A stretch of 61,600 bases of DNA from Bacteroidales bacterium UBA1184 (lineage in GTDB: Bacteria; Bacteroidota; Bacteroidia; Bacteroidales; ML635J-15): positions 1 through 61,600 of the forward strand of contig DBYO01000004.1 in the NCBI GenBank assembly GCA_002310235.1. Direction: 5' to 3'. A model generated the notes under the pieces. The model was not told the origin of the DNA and ran no database searches. It saw only the letters and a list, made by a program, of their open reading frames with translations. Made by a program: the position numbers and the translations under genes. Shown one piece after another: positions 43,423 through 52,124 of the stretch (position 1 is the first letter of the stretch; the number at the start of each line of letters is the position of its first letter).

Positions 43423-44703
43423 TTATTCCTGCGGATTGCAAACTGCCCTCACAGACATTCCATAAAAACGATATATATCGTATATGTAAAGGCTAGATGG
43501 ACTAAAATTGAAAGAAGCTGCATAAGGCGGATAATCTCCAAGCGTGCTAGTCCAGTATCCGCCTTCATCTCCAACTTGATAAAGCTGGGTTTCATAGCGA
43601 TGACCTGCGTACGGAAGGAAAATAGTATTGCCGTTTCGTCCCATAAGCAACAGCCCGTTATCTGTGAAAGTACGATAACAATTTTCTAATAATTCCTGCA
43701 TTTCTTCCTGAGTCGGCATACGCCAACTTTCGCCCCAATTAGCAGTTGCAACATCGTCGCAAGCCTCCAAAACAGTCAAATTGTCGGTAAAACCGTTGCT
43801 GCCGTAGGTCGGACTATTGCAATACTTGGTCAGCGTATTGGCACTTCCGTTGCAATATCTGTAGTAATTCCAGTCGTAAATAGCCTTGGGTGCGACTTCG
43901 CCCCACGCATAATAGTTCCCATAACCTTCGGGCGAGAAAGCACCAACATTGCAGGTTGCCCAGCGCGTACCGGAAGGCAGACCGAGGTCAACCCAGTCGT
44001 GTCCATTCAGAGTCCCTTGTCCAGGATAATAAAAATTCAATACCAAATCCTCGTTTTCTTGCTGACGCTGCACAACCACGATACTCGGCACAGCTACACC
44101 GCCAATTGTCGCATAACCCACATAACGCATATTGTCGCCAATATGAAATTCATTGCTCGCAGTTAATTTTGTTGTGATATTGCCAGACAATCCAGCATAT
44201 TCGATACCGCAGGAACCTCCATTACCGACATTTACCATTTTTATCGAATATGACTTCTCGCCAACAACTGCATTAAGGATATATGTCTGCGGTATAGTCA
44301 CCGTAACAACAAAAGAGTGAGTTCCCTCATTCAACCTGCCATCGTACTGGGCATAAACTTTCCCTGTCACATCAAGCAATCGCATACTTACATTCTCACG
44401 ACAAGAAACCGTAAGATCAACTCTTGTTTCGGCTTCGAACGGATTGGGCATGTTCTGACCTAATCCTTGGGTTTCGGCAATCACGGCATCACTTCCTGCT
44501 GTTGCAGCAAGAACAATGACCGAATCGGGATATACTACAGTTTCCGACCAATGGCTATCGAGGTTTGTAACCACAACACTATCCAAACGACAATATTCAA
44601 TGCCATTAAGTTTTCCAGAAAAACGAACTATTATTTCCTGAGCAAATACACCAGCGCAAACAGATAGCAAAAGTATTATAGAATATAGTTTCCTCATCGC
44701 CAT
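43423..44703 (-). CDS. FISUMP-domain surface protein with an internal sorting-like domain
   Basis: A 426-residue exported protein: signal peptide to AQE (residue 22), then a short beta segment. Residues 83-165 match the type IX secretion type A sorting pattern (NMPNPFEAETRVDLTV, then VSMRLLDVTGKVYAQYDGRLNEGTHS, IKMVNV), which normally sits at the extreme C-terminus. Here it is followed by 260 residues ending in a FISUMP domain (GHDWVDLGLPSGTRWATCNVGA, YYAWGE, WRMPTQEEMQELL, GGYWTST, RAVC). FISUMP is a C-type-lectin-like module of unknown ligand. The start could also be the ATG at 44697. A promoter box lies 14 nt upstream. Confidence 0.9.
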   Translation of the reverse strand: MAMRKLYSIILLLSVCAGVFAQEIIVRFSGKLNGIEYCRLDSVVVTNLDSHWSETVVYPDSVIVLAATAGSDAVIAETQGLGQNMPNPFEAETRVDLTVSCRENVSMRLLDVTGKVYAQYDGRLNEGTHSFVVTVTIPQTYILNAVVGEKSYSIKMVNVGNGGSCGIEYAGLSGNITTKLTASNEFHIGDNMRYVGYATIGGVAVPSIVVVQRQQENEDLVLNFYYPGQGTLNGHDWVDLGLPSGTRWATCNVGAFSPEGYGNYYAWGEVAPKAIYDWNYYRYCNGSANTLTKYCNSPTYGSNGFTDNLTVLEACDDVATANWGESWRMPTQEEMQELLENCYRTFTDNGLLLMGRNGNTIFLPYAGHRYETQLYQVGDEGGYWTSTLGDYPPYAASFNFSPSSLYIYDIYRFYGMSVRAVCNPQE

Positions 44704-44717
44704 ATTGTTTTCAAGGG

Positions 44718-44725
44718 CGAAGATA
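44718..44725 (-). promoter_or_regulatory. -7 promoter box TATCTTCG of the FISUMP gene
   Basis: Lies 14 nt upstream of the first possible ATG (44703) on the minus strand. Confidence 0.6.
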
Positions 44726-44765
44726 AAAAAATATTTTGAAAATGGTTGTTTTTGCCGAAATATCT

Positions 44766-45272
44766 TTACAGCGGCGTATTTCCCCTATCCTTCTCGAAAA
44801 GTTCAAGGTTTTTCACCACACCATTTTCAATATCAAACCGTACGCAAGTCATAGTACGATGTATTCCCATGCGACCTGCTGCGCCTGGATTTATGTGAAG
44901 AAGATTATATTTCTTGTCGTTTACTATCTTAAGGATGTGCGAATGTCCCGAAATGAAAAGTTTTGGAGGCAAAACTTTCATTATCTCGTTTATCTTGTAC
45001 TCGTAACGACCTGGGTAACCGCCAATGTGAGTCATCAGCACGTCGAGACCTTCGACAGTAAAGCGTTCTATTTCTGTAGTGCGCATGCGAATTCCCCAGC
45101 CGTCGCAATTGCCGAAAACCGCACGTACAGGTCTGCGAGCTTCGAGAGCATCGAGCACATCTTCGGTACCAATGTCACCTGCATGCCATATTTCATCAAC
45201 TGGCTCGAGAAAATCAAGCACATCATAGTCCAAAAATCCATGCGTATCGGACAGTAAACCAATCTTTTTCAT
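44766..45272 (-). CDS. YfcE-type metallophosphoesterase
   Basis: A 168-residue calcineurin-like phosphodiesterase of the MJ0936/YfcE group. All metal-binding blocks are present: GLLSDTHG, WHAGDIG, VFGNCD, MTHIGGYPG, ISGHSH and NPGAAG. The start at 45272 gives MKKIGLLSDTHG; four extra residues upstream are not supported. Natural substrate unknown; family members hydrolyse phosphodiesters in vitro with Mn. It is downstream of the rplU-rpmA terminator and probably independent of it. Confidence 0.92.
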   Translation of the reverse strand: MKKIGLLSDTHGFLDYDVLDFLEPVDEIWHAGDIGTEDVLDALEARRPVRAVFGNCDGWGIRMRTTEIERFTVEGLDVLMTHIGGYPGRYEYKINEIMKVLPPKLFISGHSHILKIVNDKKYNLLHINPGAAGRMGIHRTMTCVRFDIENGVVKNLELFEKDRGNTPL

Positions 45273-45288
45273 ATTAATACACAAAAAT

Positions 45289-45317
45289 CGTGAGTGATAC
45301 GGGGAATATCACTCACG
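45289..45317 (-). terminator. Terminator of rplU-rpmA
   Basis: On the minus strand an 11-bp perfect stem CGTGAGTGATA with its complement around a seven-base loop, then ATTTTTG. It lies 41 bp after the rpmA stop. Confidence 0.88.
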
Positions 45318-45357
45318 ACCAATTAAAACCTTTATTATGAAAAATTTATTAAGATCC

Positions 45358-45630
45358 TTATTCAGTCACTTCTTCAGCGAAAGGAAGAACCGAAACATAC
45401 GACTTGTTGTCTCTCTTCTTCTGGAACTTTACTTCACCATCACAAAGTGCATACAAAGTATGATCTCTACCAATACCAACGTTGTTACCTGGGTGGTGAA
45501 CTGTACCACGCTGACGAACGATAATGTTACCTGCGATAGCAATCTGTCCGCCATAAACCTTAACGCCTAATCTTTTACTTTCGGAATCACGACCGTTGCG
45601 CGAACTACCAACACCTTTTTTATGTGCCAT
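45358..45630 (-). CDS. rpmA: 50S ribosomal protein bL27
   Basis: A 90-residue bL27. The N-terminus MAHKKGVGSSRNGRDSESKRLGVK reaches toward the peptidyl-transferase centre; no Firmicutes-type cleavable leader is present. RQRGTVHHPGNNVGIGRDHTLYAL is the family core. Downstream of rplU by 12 bp in the standard L21-L27 order; obg, often third, is replaced by an unrelated phosphoesterase. Confidence 0.97.
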   Translation of the reverse strand: MAHKKGVGSSRNGRDSESKRLGVKVYGGQIAIAGNIIVRQRGTVHHPGNNVGIGRDHTLYALCDGEVKFQKKRDNKSYVSVLPFAEEVTE

Positions 45631-45642
45631 AATTTTACTGTT

Positions 45643-45954
45643 TTATGCGTTAATACTTTCAATTTCAATCTGAGTCAAAGCTTGTCTGTGACCATTGAGG
45701 GTCTGATAGCCTTTTCTTCTCTTCTTCTTGAATACCAACACGGTTTCACCTTTGCAGTGCTTGATAACCTTTGCTGATACTGAAGCATTCTCTACTACTG
45801 GAGCGCCTACTTTAACGCTACCTTCATTGTCAACGAGGAGAACGCGGTCCAACTTGACACTGCTGCCCTCTTCGCTTGCCATACGGTTCACAAAAAGCTT
45901 CGAGCCTTTTTCTACCTTGAACTGCTGGCCTAAAATTTCTACTACTGCGTACAT
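45643..45954 (-). CDS. rplU: 50S ribosomal protein bL21
   Basis: A 103-residue bL21. The start at 45954 yields the family N-terminus MYAVVEILGQQFKVEKGSKL; the frame stays open to 46053 but that part contains the promoter. The C-terminal VLVFKKKRRKGYQTLNGHRQALTQIEI is diagnostic. First gene of the rplU-rpmA operon, promoter box 27 nt upstream. Confidence 0.97.
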   Translation of the reverse strand: MYAVVEILGQQFKVEKGSKLFVNRMASEEGSSVKLDRVLLVDNEGSVKVGAPVVENASVSAKVIKHCKGETVLVFKKKRRKGYQTLNGHRQALTQIEIESINA

Positions 45955-45981
45955 TTCTCTATTTCTTAAAAATTTGGACTG

Positions 45982-45989
45982 CAAAAGTA
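45982..45989 (-). promoter_or_regulatory. -7 promoter box TACTTTTG of rplU-rpmA
   Basis: Exact TACTTTTG followed by GC on the minus strand, 27 nt before rplU; it decides the start at 45954. Confidence 0.75.
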
Positions 45990-46090
45990 ATGCTTTCAAT
46001 CCAACTGGCAAAAATTTTTCAACACTTTTTTGCACAAAATACCGATACTGCATTTAACTTAATGAAATACACGAAGTTAAATACCTATAC

Positions 46091-47347
46091 TTATTCGTCT
46101 GCTAATTTTTTCAGATGTGCTTCGTACTCCCTGAGTATTGCTCCGAAAAGCAGGTCTCCTTCGAGGAAATAACCGTCGCTAGTGAAATGAATCCTGTCGG
46201 TATTGGCTAGACCATGCTTCTGCCATGTGTATATAGATTTGCTTCCGCCCATTACAGAGTAAAGATTCCACAACGATGCGTGGTAACGATTACAAAGTTC
46301 CTTCATTGCCTCTACAACTAACGGCTGATTTTTATTATGCCCAGTGCGATATCCACAGAAGTCGTTGTTGCTGACAAAGATTATAGCACAGTTGGGATTC
46401 ACGGCAAGAACGGCATCAACAATCTTGTGATAATTCTGCACAAACCTATCCTTTGTAAAGTTTTTTCCCGATGCATCGTTTACACCAAGCGCAATTATAG
46501 CAAGGTCGGGATTAACGGCGTCTATCTGCTTGAGTAGAAGTTTTTCCTTGACATACGATTCTGTTGATGCTCCGTTGGTTCCTATATTTACAAACCTTAC
46601 ATTTGGCAGAGAATCCTCGACCAGCACTCCATGTATGTGTATTGGATTTGCCGAACGAGAATCTACATTACGCACAAACTTTAAAACCAACGAATCAAAC
46701 GAGTGAGAATACACCATTTCGGTATAACCCTCTGTAAAATCGGTCGTACAGTCAACCATTATCGAGTCCACATTTGTAAAAATGTCGTAGCACGTATCAT
46801 TGGGATCATGAATCAACTTCACCTTGGTAAACTCGTGCATCTCCTTCATCGAGCGCTTAGGAAAGGCAAAAGTCAGGTTTGCAATGCTATCCTTTGTAAA
46901 GGCGACAAATCCAGAAAGCCCTATCGGTGTACCAGTTACATTCTTTATAATTCTCTCGAAGTCCCAGTTCCCTGAATTCCGCGACACATAATAGTAAGGA
47001 TGATTGTTCTTTGGAACGATTGAAAGCGGTGCGAGCAGTCCGAAATCGCCATGCGATTCGTGACAGAGGCTCTCGAAATGTCTTCGCAGACACCATGATA
47101 CAACACCGGCCTGAATGTGTGAGTCGCCAAGATGAAGCACGGTAAATCCTTCGTCGCCATCGAAATAGAACTTGTCGAGCTTAGCGAAGAATGTTTCGAG
47201 ATTGGGATTACCATCTGGAGTGTAAAGAACAGACGAATCGTAGTTTACAAAGTCGTATTTGCGTTCGGGATAAGGAAACGACAGCGACTGAGCCGCGGCA
47301 GCAAGCGACATGCAGGCCACAGCAAGCAGCAAAACCGTCTTTTTCAT
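46091..47347 (-). CDS. Exported SGNH/GDSL-type hydrolase (second of a tandem pair)
   Basis: A 418-residue exported protein; the start at 47347 gives a signal peptide MKKTVLLLAVACMSLAAAAQ. SGNH blocks are in place: VLHLGDSHIQAG (block I Ser), NIGTNGAS (block II Gly), IIALGVNDAS (block III Asn) and DRIHFTSDGYF (block V Asp/His). A 170-residue jelly-roll-like insert separates blocks I and II. Such enzymes deacetylate or transacetylate cell-wall and exopolysaccharide sugars. It follows a paralogous SGNH gene by 20 bp. Confidence 0.9.
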   Translation of the reverse strand: MKKTVLLLAVACMSLAAAAQSLSFPYPERKYDFVNYDSSVLYTPDGNPNLETFFAKLDKFYFDGDEGFTVLHLGDSHIQAGVVSWCLRRHFESLCHESHGDFGLLAPLSIVPKNNHPYYYVSRNSGNWDFERIIKNVTGTPIGLSGFVAFTKDSIANLTFAFPKRSMKEMHEFTKVKLIHDPNDTCYDIFTNVDSIMVDCTTDFTEGYTEMVYSHSFDSLVLKFVRNVDSRSANPIHIHGVLVEDSLPNVRFVNIGTNGASTESYVKEKLLLKQIDAVNPDLAIIALGVNDASGKNFTKDRFVQNYHKIVDAVLAVNPNCAIIFVSNNDFCGYRTGHNKNQPLVVEAMKELCNRYHASLWNLYSVMGGSKSIYTWQKHGLANTDRIHFTSDGYFLEGDLLFGAILREYEAHLKKLADE

Positions 47348-47367
47348 GCAATCCCTAATTATCATAC

Positions 47368-48888
47368 CTATTTATTTCTCTGCAAATAGTTGGTGTATTC
47401 TACAATTATCGCATTGTAGAGCATGTTCGAAATCACTTGCGCGCCCTGAGGCGAGAAATGTGTATAGTCCTTTGCTGCCAGTGGCGGATCTGCCTCAACC
47501 CACTTAGGCATGGAATTGCGACCTCCCATAGCCTTGTATGTATCCCAGAATGCACAGTTGTTGCGTGCTGCGGCATCGCGGAGCATTGTGACCATAGTAT
47601 CAAGCATCGGGTATGTTTCGTAAACATCCTTGTTCTTCACCGACATGTCGTTTGGACCGACAATCATAATCGAAGCATTGGGACACATTGCCCTGATGGT
47701 GCGCACCTGCGACATGAAAAGGCTTACAAAGTACGATGCTCCCTTCTCGTCCTTGGTGTTTGGAACAGCATTGGCGCCAAACTGCAAGATGAACAAATCG
47801 GCACCGAGTTTTGCATACGACGCCGACAAGAGCGAACGGTCGGTGCCAGTGAAAACCTCTCCGCTGCAACCGCGCATGGCAATGTTGTCAACCTGTATTC
47901 CGTGGTCGTCCTCGAGTGAAATAGTGTAGAAATCGGGACTGTCAAAAGCCTCAAATTCCAAAGTCACATCACTGATATAGTCGGGCGACTTGTATGCATA
48001 TACGCTCAAGCCTTCCGAAATCGGCATACGTCCTTCATTGACAACGGCACCGCCAACCTTAATGGTTACGTTTACTTCCTCGGTGCAGTTACCATAATAT
48101 ATATATACGTTCTTGAACTTGCGCGTGTTGCCGTATCCCATCGACGACTTTGTGAACTTCAGCCAGGCGGTGTACGGTTCTTCGGGACGCTCCCACAGTG
48201 AATCGCGTATTGGAGAAAAACGGTTAAAGGCCATCATAGGACCATATTTCCTATGGGTTACAGCTGGATTGCGCTTACCGAATCCAGGACAGCGAATCCA
48301 ACCTTCAGAAGCCTCCTGCTTCATGCTGTACTGAGAGTAAACTGCCACAGGTGAGCACATTCCAACTCCACATCCGCCGAAACGGCCCTGCATCTTGTAC
48401 CTTATGTATGCAGTGATGCGGTCGCCTTCGAGCTGACTGTCACCGTAATGCAGAACTCTAATTTTTTCAAATTCTCCGTGGTGCGACAGCTTGCGGAAGA
48501 AATTGTCGAGGGCAGTATTGTTGCCTGCCGGCATTTCGAGCAGATTTACGGCCGACTTTATCTCCTCGATGTTGTAGTTGGAAGCGTCGTCGCTGACGAC
48601 ATTGTCGGAAGTTGGGTCTGGTTGCTCAACATATTCGGGCATGTCCTTCAGTTTGGCAGGTGTTTTTTCTGCCATTTGTGCATCAATGTCAATCTGGCTC
48701 GAAAGCAGAGAATCGAGGTCAACCGAAGGCTCCGCCTTTGCCGACGACGGCCAGAAGTCGCTGAATGTTGGGCAGTGCAATACGAAATTGTCGGTAATTT
48801 TAATGCCATCCTTCGGGAAAACAGCCATTACTCCGGCGATGACTGCAAATATTATCAATATGAATATCAGTGTATTCCTTACTTTCAT
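47368..48888 (-). CDS. Membrane-anchored SGNH/GDSL-type hydrolase (first of a tandem pair)
   Basis: A 506-residue protein with one N-terminal membrane anchor (TLIFILIIFAVIAGVMAVF), a 110-residue acidic low-complexity linker and an SGNH domain: VLHYGDSQLEGDR (Ser), AMRGCSGE (Gly), ILQFGANAVPN (Asn) and KDYTHFSPQGA (Asp/His). Same architecture as its neighbour, including the insert between blocks I and II, so the pair arose by duplication. Together with the MBOAT acyltransferase at 5489-7147 they could form a polysaccharide O-acetylation set, although the genes are unlinked. A TACCTTTG box lies 20 nt upstream. Confidence 0.9.
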   Translation of the reverse strand: MKVRNTLIFILIIFAVIAGVMAVFPKDGIKITDNFVLHCPTFSDFWPSSAKAEPSVDLDSLLSSQIDIDAQMAEKTPAKLKDMPEYVEQPDPTSDNVVSDDASNYNIEEIKSAVNLLEMPAGNNTALDNFFRKLSHHGEFEKIRVLHYGDSQLEGDRITAYIRYKMQGRFGGCGVGMCSPVAVYSQYSMKQEASEGWIRCPGFGKRNPAVTHRKYGPMMAFNRFSPIRDSLWERPEEPYTAWLKFTKSSMGYGNTRKFKNVYIYYGNCTEEVNVTIKVGGAVVNEGRMPISEGLSVYAYKSPDYISDVTLEFEAFDSPDFYTISLEDDHGIQVDNIAMRGCSGEVFTGTDRSLLSASYAKLGADLFILQFGANAVPNTKDEKGASYFVSLFMSQVRTIRAMCPNASIMIVGPNDMSVKNKDVYETYPMLDTMVTMLRDAAARNNCAFWDTYKAMGGRNSMPKWVEADPPLAAKDYTHFSPQGAQVISNMLYNAIIVEYTNYLQRNK

Positions 48889-48908
48889 CTTTTTGAATTT
48901 TGAGAGTG

Positions 48909-48916
48909 CAAAGGTA
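48909..48916 (-). promoter_or_regulatory. -7 promoter box TACCTTTG of the SGNH pair
   Basis: Lies 20 nt upstream of the first SGNH gene on the minus strand. Confidence 0.6.
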
Positions 48917-48952
48917 TGTTTTTTTTGTTAGGTTGGGGAGAAAAATACAAAC

Positions 48953-48982
48953 AAAAAAGCCACGCCTAAGCGTAGCTTTTTT
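48953..48982 (-). terminator. Terminator of the Cys/His-rich lipoprotein gene
   Basis: Arms GCTACGC and GCGTGGC (one U.G pair) around TTAG, flanked by an A run and a T run on the minus strand; 20 bp past the stop. Confidence 0.85.
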
Positions 48983-49002
48983 GTTTTTCTTCGAAATTTC
49001 GA

Positions 49003-49518
49003 TTAGTCCTTGTGGTTCGGACATCCTTCGTGATGATGCTTGCAACCTTCGTGCTTTTCGCCGCACTTGTGCTCACCATCCTTGCAGCACTTATGTTCGC
49101 CTTCTTTGCAGCACTTGCCGCAGCAAGGCATATTGTCGAACAAAGCTTTCTTTTCATCAAGGCTCAGGTTGTCCCAGTTAGCCATTCCTTCTTCGAAAGC
49201 AGCCTTCTTAGCAGCCATTTCTTCTTCTCTGGCCTTCTTTTCTGCAACCATCTTGTCGAAGCATTCTTTGCGCTTGTTCAAGAGTTCTGCCTTCTTTTCA
49301 TCGGTCTGGTTTGCCCAGTCTTCCCAAGCAGCCATATCTGCTTTCTGCTCTTCGCTCATTTCGTGGTGGCATTTGTGTTCACCATCCTTGCAGCATTTGT
49401 GTTCACCTTCTTTTTCGCAGCACTTGTGTTCGCCTTCAGCGGCTTCCTGCTTAGGTTCGTTGTTGCAGCAAGCTACAAGCAAAAATGCAGGAACTAATAG
49501 AAAAAATAATTTCTTCAT
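49003..49518 (-). CDS. Cys/His-rich lipoprotein with GEHKC repeats, probable metal binder
   Basis: A 171-residue lipoprotein (LLVPAFLLVAC, Cys at 17). The mature protein has two metal-ligand-rich ends and a helical middle. N-terminal end: three GEHKC units (EGEHKCCEK, EGEHKCCKD, GEHKCHHE). Middle, about residues 52-130: a charged Lys/Glu/Ala helix with few Cys. C-terminal end: CCGKCCK, two more GEHKC units, then HEGCKHHHEGCPNHKD. More than 15 Cys and 10 His lie in the repeat parts. I infer binding of a soft metal such as Cu, Zn or Ni at the cell surface or periplasm. No known family is recognised. Confidence 0.85.
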   Translation of the reverse strand: MKKLFFLLVPAFLLVACCNNEPKQEAAEGEHKCCEKEGEHKCCKDGEHKCHHEMSEEQKADMAAWEDWANQTDEKKAELLNKRKECFDKMVAEKKAREEEMAAKKAAFEEGMANWDNLSLDEKKALFDNMPCCGKCCKEGEHKCCKDGEHKCGEKHEGCKHHHEGCPNHKD

Positions 49519-49545
49519 ATTCGTAATAATTTAAATTAGACTGGG

Positions 49546-49553
49546 CAAAGATA
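49546..49553 (-). promoter_or_regulatory. -7 promoter box TATCTTTG of the Cys/His-rich lipoprotein
   Basis: Lies 27 nt upstream of the start on the minus strand. Confidence 0.6.
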
Positions 49554-49692
49554 ATGCTTTTTCAATAAGGCGATGGCGTATTTATCAATTTTTAGGATTT
49601 TTTTAATGAGTTATTATAATATTTGACGAATCCTGTGACATATTTTGACATAGCCAGAATGTTCATTTGCAAAAATTTAAAACATTACAATC

Positions 49693-50010
49693 ATGAGAAT
49701 TCTAAAGAGAAACTACACGCAACTTGAAAGATGCATTTTGGAAACTGCCCATGGACAATTTTTCATCGACAGGACAATTCTATTGGACAAAGTATTGGAA
49801 AAGGCAGGAAACACTGGCATAACAAAAGCCGATGTGGAGATTAGTCTGCAAAAACTTACCGAGCAAAAAGCACTATCTCTACATACTTGCTACGCGCTGG
49901 AGGACAGAAGCATTACAAATGAGATTCTGCTTAGAACGGCAAAAATCCTAACTCCTATTGTAATATTATTAGCAGTGCTGGTTCAGATATATTTCTGTTA
50001 CATACGCTGA
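49693..50010 (+). CDS. Small protein with C-terminal membrane helix
   Basis: A 105-residue protein. Residues 1-75 look like a small helical, possibly winged-helix domain (TQLERCILETAHGQFFIDRTILLDKVLEKAG, GITKADVEISLQKLTEQKAL). Residues 84-103 form one hydrophobic helix (LTPIVILLAVLVQIYFCYI) that would anchor it with the domain in the cytoplasm. It does not overlap any other gene and the codon pattern is like its neighbours, so I accept it, but no family is recognised. It converges with the 702-residue protein gene 5 bp away. Confidence 0.65.
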   Translation: MRILKRNYTQLERCILETAHGQFFIDRTILLDKVLEKAGNTGITKADVEISLQKLTEQKALSLHTCYALEDRSITNEILLRTAKILTPIVILLAVLVQIYFCYIR

Positions 50011-50015
50011 TAGAC

Positions 50016-52124
50016 CTATCTATGGTCGCACAACCAGTCGCAATGGCGTCTTTCGGTACTGACAAACTTAGTATTTGCGTACTCTCCTGCAAGATTCCGA
50101 TAATACTGCCACCTGTGCGAATCGTCTAAATCGATTACCCCACGCATATACTGGCAACGAGCTATAAGTTCCGGATTTGTTGTATTTTTTTCGGCATTAT
50201 CAAGATAGGAATATACCTTATTGTATTGGTCCTGTAGCATATACGAACGCGACGACAAATAGTCCCAACCATTGTCATCAGTCTGCAAATTATTGATGCT
50301 CTGGAACAATCCGCCATTCCAATCATCGCTACTCTTGGCATATTGTGTCAATGCCCAGCACCATCTTTCTGCCTGCACAAGACCGACTGCGTATGCATAA
50401 CTTAGCAATGAACACTCCTCTTTATCAGTAAGGCTATGTATTTTGTCGTCCAACATCTTCATTATTATGCAGAATTGCAATTTGGTAGATGATGTTGCAT
50501 ACATTGTTGTAGGCTTAAAAGAGTTGTACAAGCATCCCTTTTCGTTTTTTGCCGCAATCCAATCTTCCATAAATGGGTTTCGCTTCAGGTAATCTGTAAT
50601 ATTCTGCTTCTTTAGGAAGGACGGATTAACATTCTGAAGATATTCGATTGCATTGACATAGTCGTGCAAACGCATGTACTTGGTGCCAATAAGCTCGTTC
50701 ATCATACTTTCGTTTACGTAACCCATCGAGATAAGCGACTTTTCCAAATTTGTCTTGCCTCTCGACTTTACAAATGCGAGAAAATCCTTCACATTTTCCA
50801 CCGAAGTGGTGTCAAGATAATTGAAGTAAAAAGTGGAATAGTCCCAGCTTCCTGTCTCGTTTGGATTTTTGCGCAACTCCACTCTATGCTCCTTGTCGTA
50901 GCAGAAAACTTCGTCGTATACATTGAGCAACGCAGCGGCCATGTTGTGGTTGCCAACATCGACATAATGGGGGAATGCATAAACAAAGACTACGCGGCGC
51001 AGAATATTGATGAAATGCGCGTAACCGTTCCCGTTTTTGGAATGATACTCATCGGTTTCGTTCACTTTATTCAACAGCCAAGGCAAATCGACATATAGCA
51101 GGTCGTCGTAGTTGGAGGCCTTAGTGTCGGCGGCATGATAGACAAGCCTGAGATAACGGGCATTCTCCTTGACAATCGGGTCACCATTCATACTGTTGGC
51201 TTTTTCTATCAATTCGTTTGCCTTTGCATAATCGCCGTCGATAAAGGCGATGTGTGCAAGAGCAGCCTGCCACAATGCAGGATTGTCGGTTTTCTTTTCC
51301 TTCAAAACTTGCTGGCAAAGCTCCGTAAACTTCTTTACATCGACATTTTTGCCTTCCTGATATGAGTTTTCGTAATTCTGCACAAAGAACAGCAAAGCCT
51401 TCGACTTTGGATTGTATTTGTACAAATCCTGCATGAAATCGACCTTATTCTTGAAAAAGCGTAGGCTATTCCAATCGCTGCACTCACCGTAAATGTCGGC
51501 AGCCTCGCAAAGTTCTCCTGTGTAGAACAAGGCACCAGCATAATACAGTCTTCCCTGTTTCCTAAGAATTGTATCCTGCCACTGCTCGCCACCCGACTCC
51601 CATGTCTGACGGCATTGCTTATATTCGCTCAACATAAACATAATGCGCATGTACTGGTAAGCGAAACGTTCCTTCAGACTGGCATCCTTGCATTTTGTTC
51701 CAGCGGTTTCGAGTGTCTTCGCCATCTCACGCATAAGTGCGCTGTCGATCTTTTCGGCATACCCCCACTCGTCGCCAGTAAGGTCCTGAAATCCTAATAC
51801 TGTTTCCCAGTATGTTAGAGCATCGGAATCGTGCTTTTTCTTCAGATATGCAAAAAAGGCATTTTTGCCGTTTTCAATATCGATAGCATGGCATTTATTT
51901 AGTGCTGCCCATACTTCCGAGCGAGGCACTTCCTTGTTTGCATATTGATACCAGAATCCAACGTTGTAAAAATTTGCATCTTCCTTATACTGCAGGTACG
52001 AACTTATGTCGTAAGCCTTGAACATATAGGTGCCGGACGCATCGGGTTCGCAATATCCACATGCCAGGCACGAATAAACAGATGCAACTAACAGTGCACT
52101 AACGATATATCTTTTCCACATCAT
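50016..52124 (-). CDS. Exported all-helical repeat protein of unknown function
   Basis: A 702-residue protein with a signal peptide, probably of lipoprotein type (YSCLACGYC at residues 17-25; exact lipid Cys uncertain). The mature chain is a long series of helix pairs with TPR/SEL1-like spacing (for example ALWQAALAHIAFIDGDYAKANELIEKANSM). It carries no catalytic motif. Its first codons overlap the end of the preceding gene by 23-26 nt, implying joint translation with that putative TIM-barrel lipoprotein. Likely an outer-membrane or periplasmic scaffold. Confidence 0.82.
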   Translation of the reverse strand: MMWKRYIVSALLVASVYSCLACGYCEPDASGTYMFKAYDISSYLQYKEDANFYNVGFWYQYANKEVPRSEVWAALNKCHAIDIENGKNAFFAYLKKKHDSDALTYWETVLGFQDLTGDEWGYAEKIDSALMREMAKTLETAGTKCKDASLKERFAYQYMRIMFMLSEYKQCRQTWESGGEQWQDTILRKQGRLYYAGALFYTGELCEAADIYGECSDWNSLRFFKNKVDFMQDLYKYNPKSKALLFFVQNYENSYQEGKNVDVKKFTELCQQVLKEKKTDNPALWQAALAHIAFIDGDYAKANELIEKANSMNGDPIVKENARYLRLVYHAADTKASNYDDLLYVDLPWLLNKVNETDEYHSKNGNGYAHFINILRRVVFVYAFPHYVDVGNHNMAAALLNVYDEVFCYDKEHRVELRKNPNETGSWDYSTFYFNYLDTTSVENVKDFLAFVKSRGKTNLEKSLISMGYVNESMMNELIGTKYMRLHDYVNAIEYLQNVNPSFLKKQNITDYLKRNPFMEDWIAAKNEKGCLYNSFKPTTMYATSSTKLQFCIIMKMLDDKIHSLTDKEECSLLSYAYAVGLVQAERWCWALTQYAKSSDDWNGGLFQSINNLQTDDNGWDYLSSRSYMLQDQYNKVYSYLDNAEKNTTNPELIARCQYMRGVIDLDDSHRWQYYRNLAGEYANTKFVSTERRHCDWLCDHR

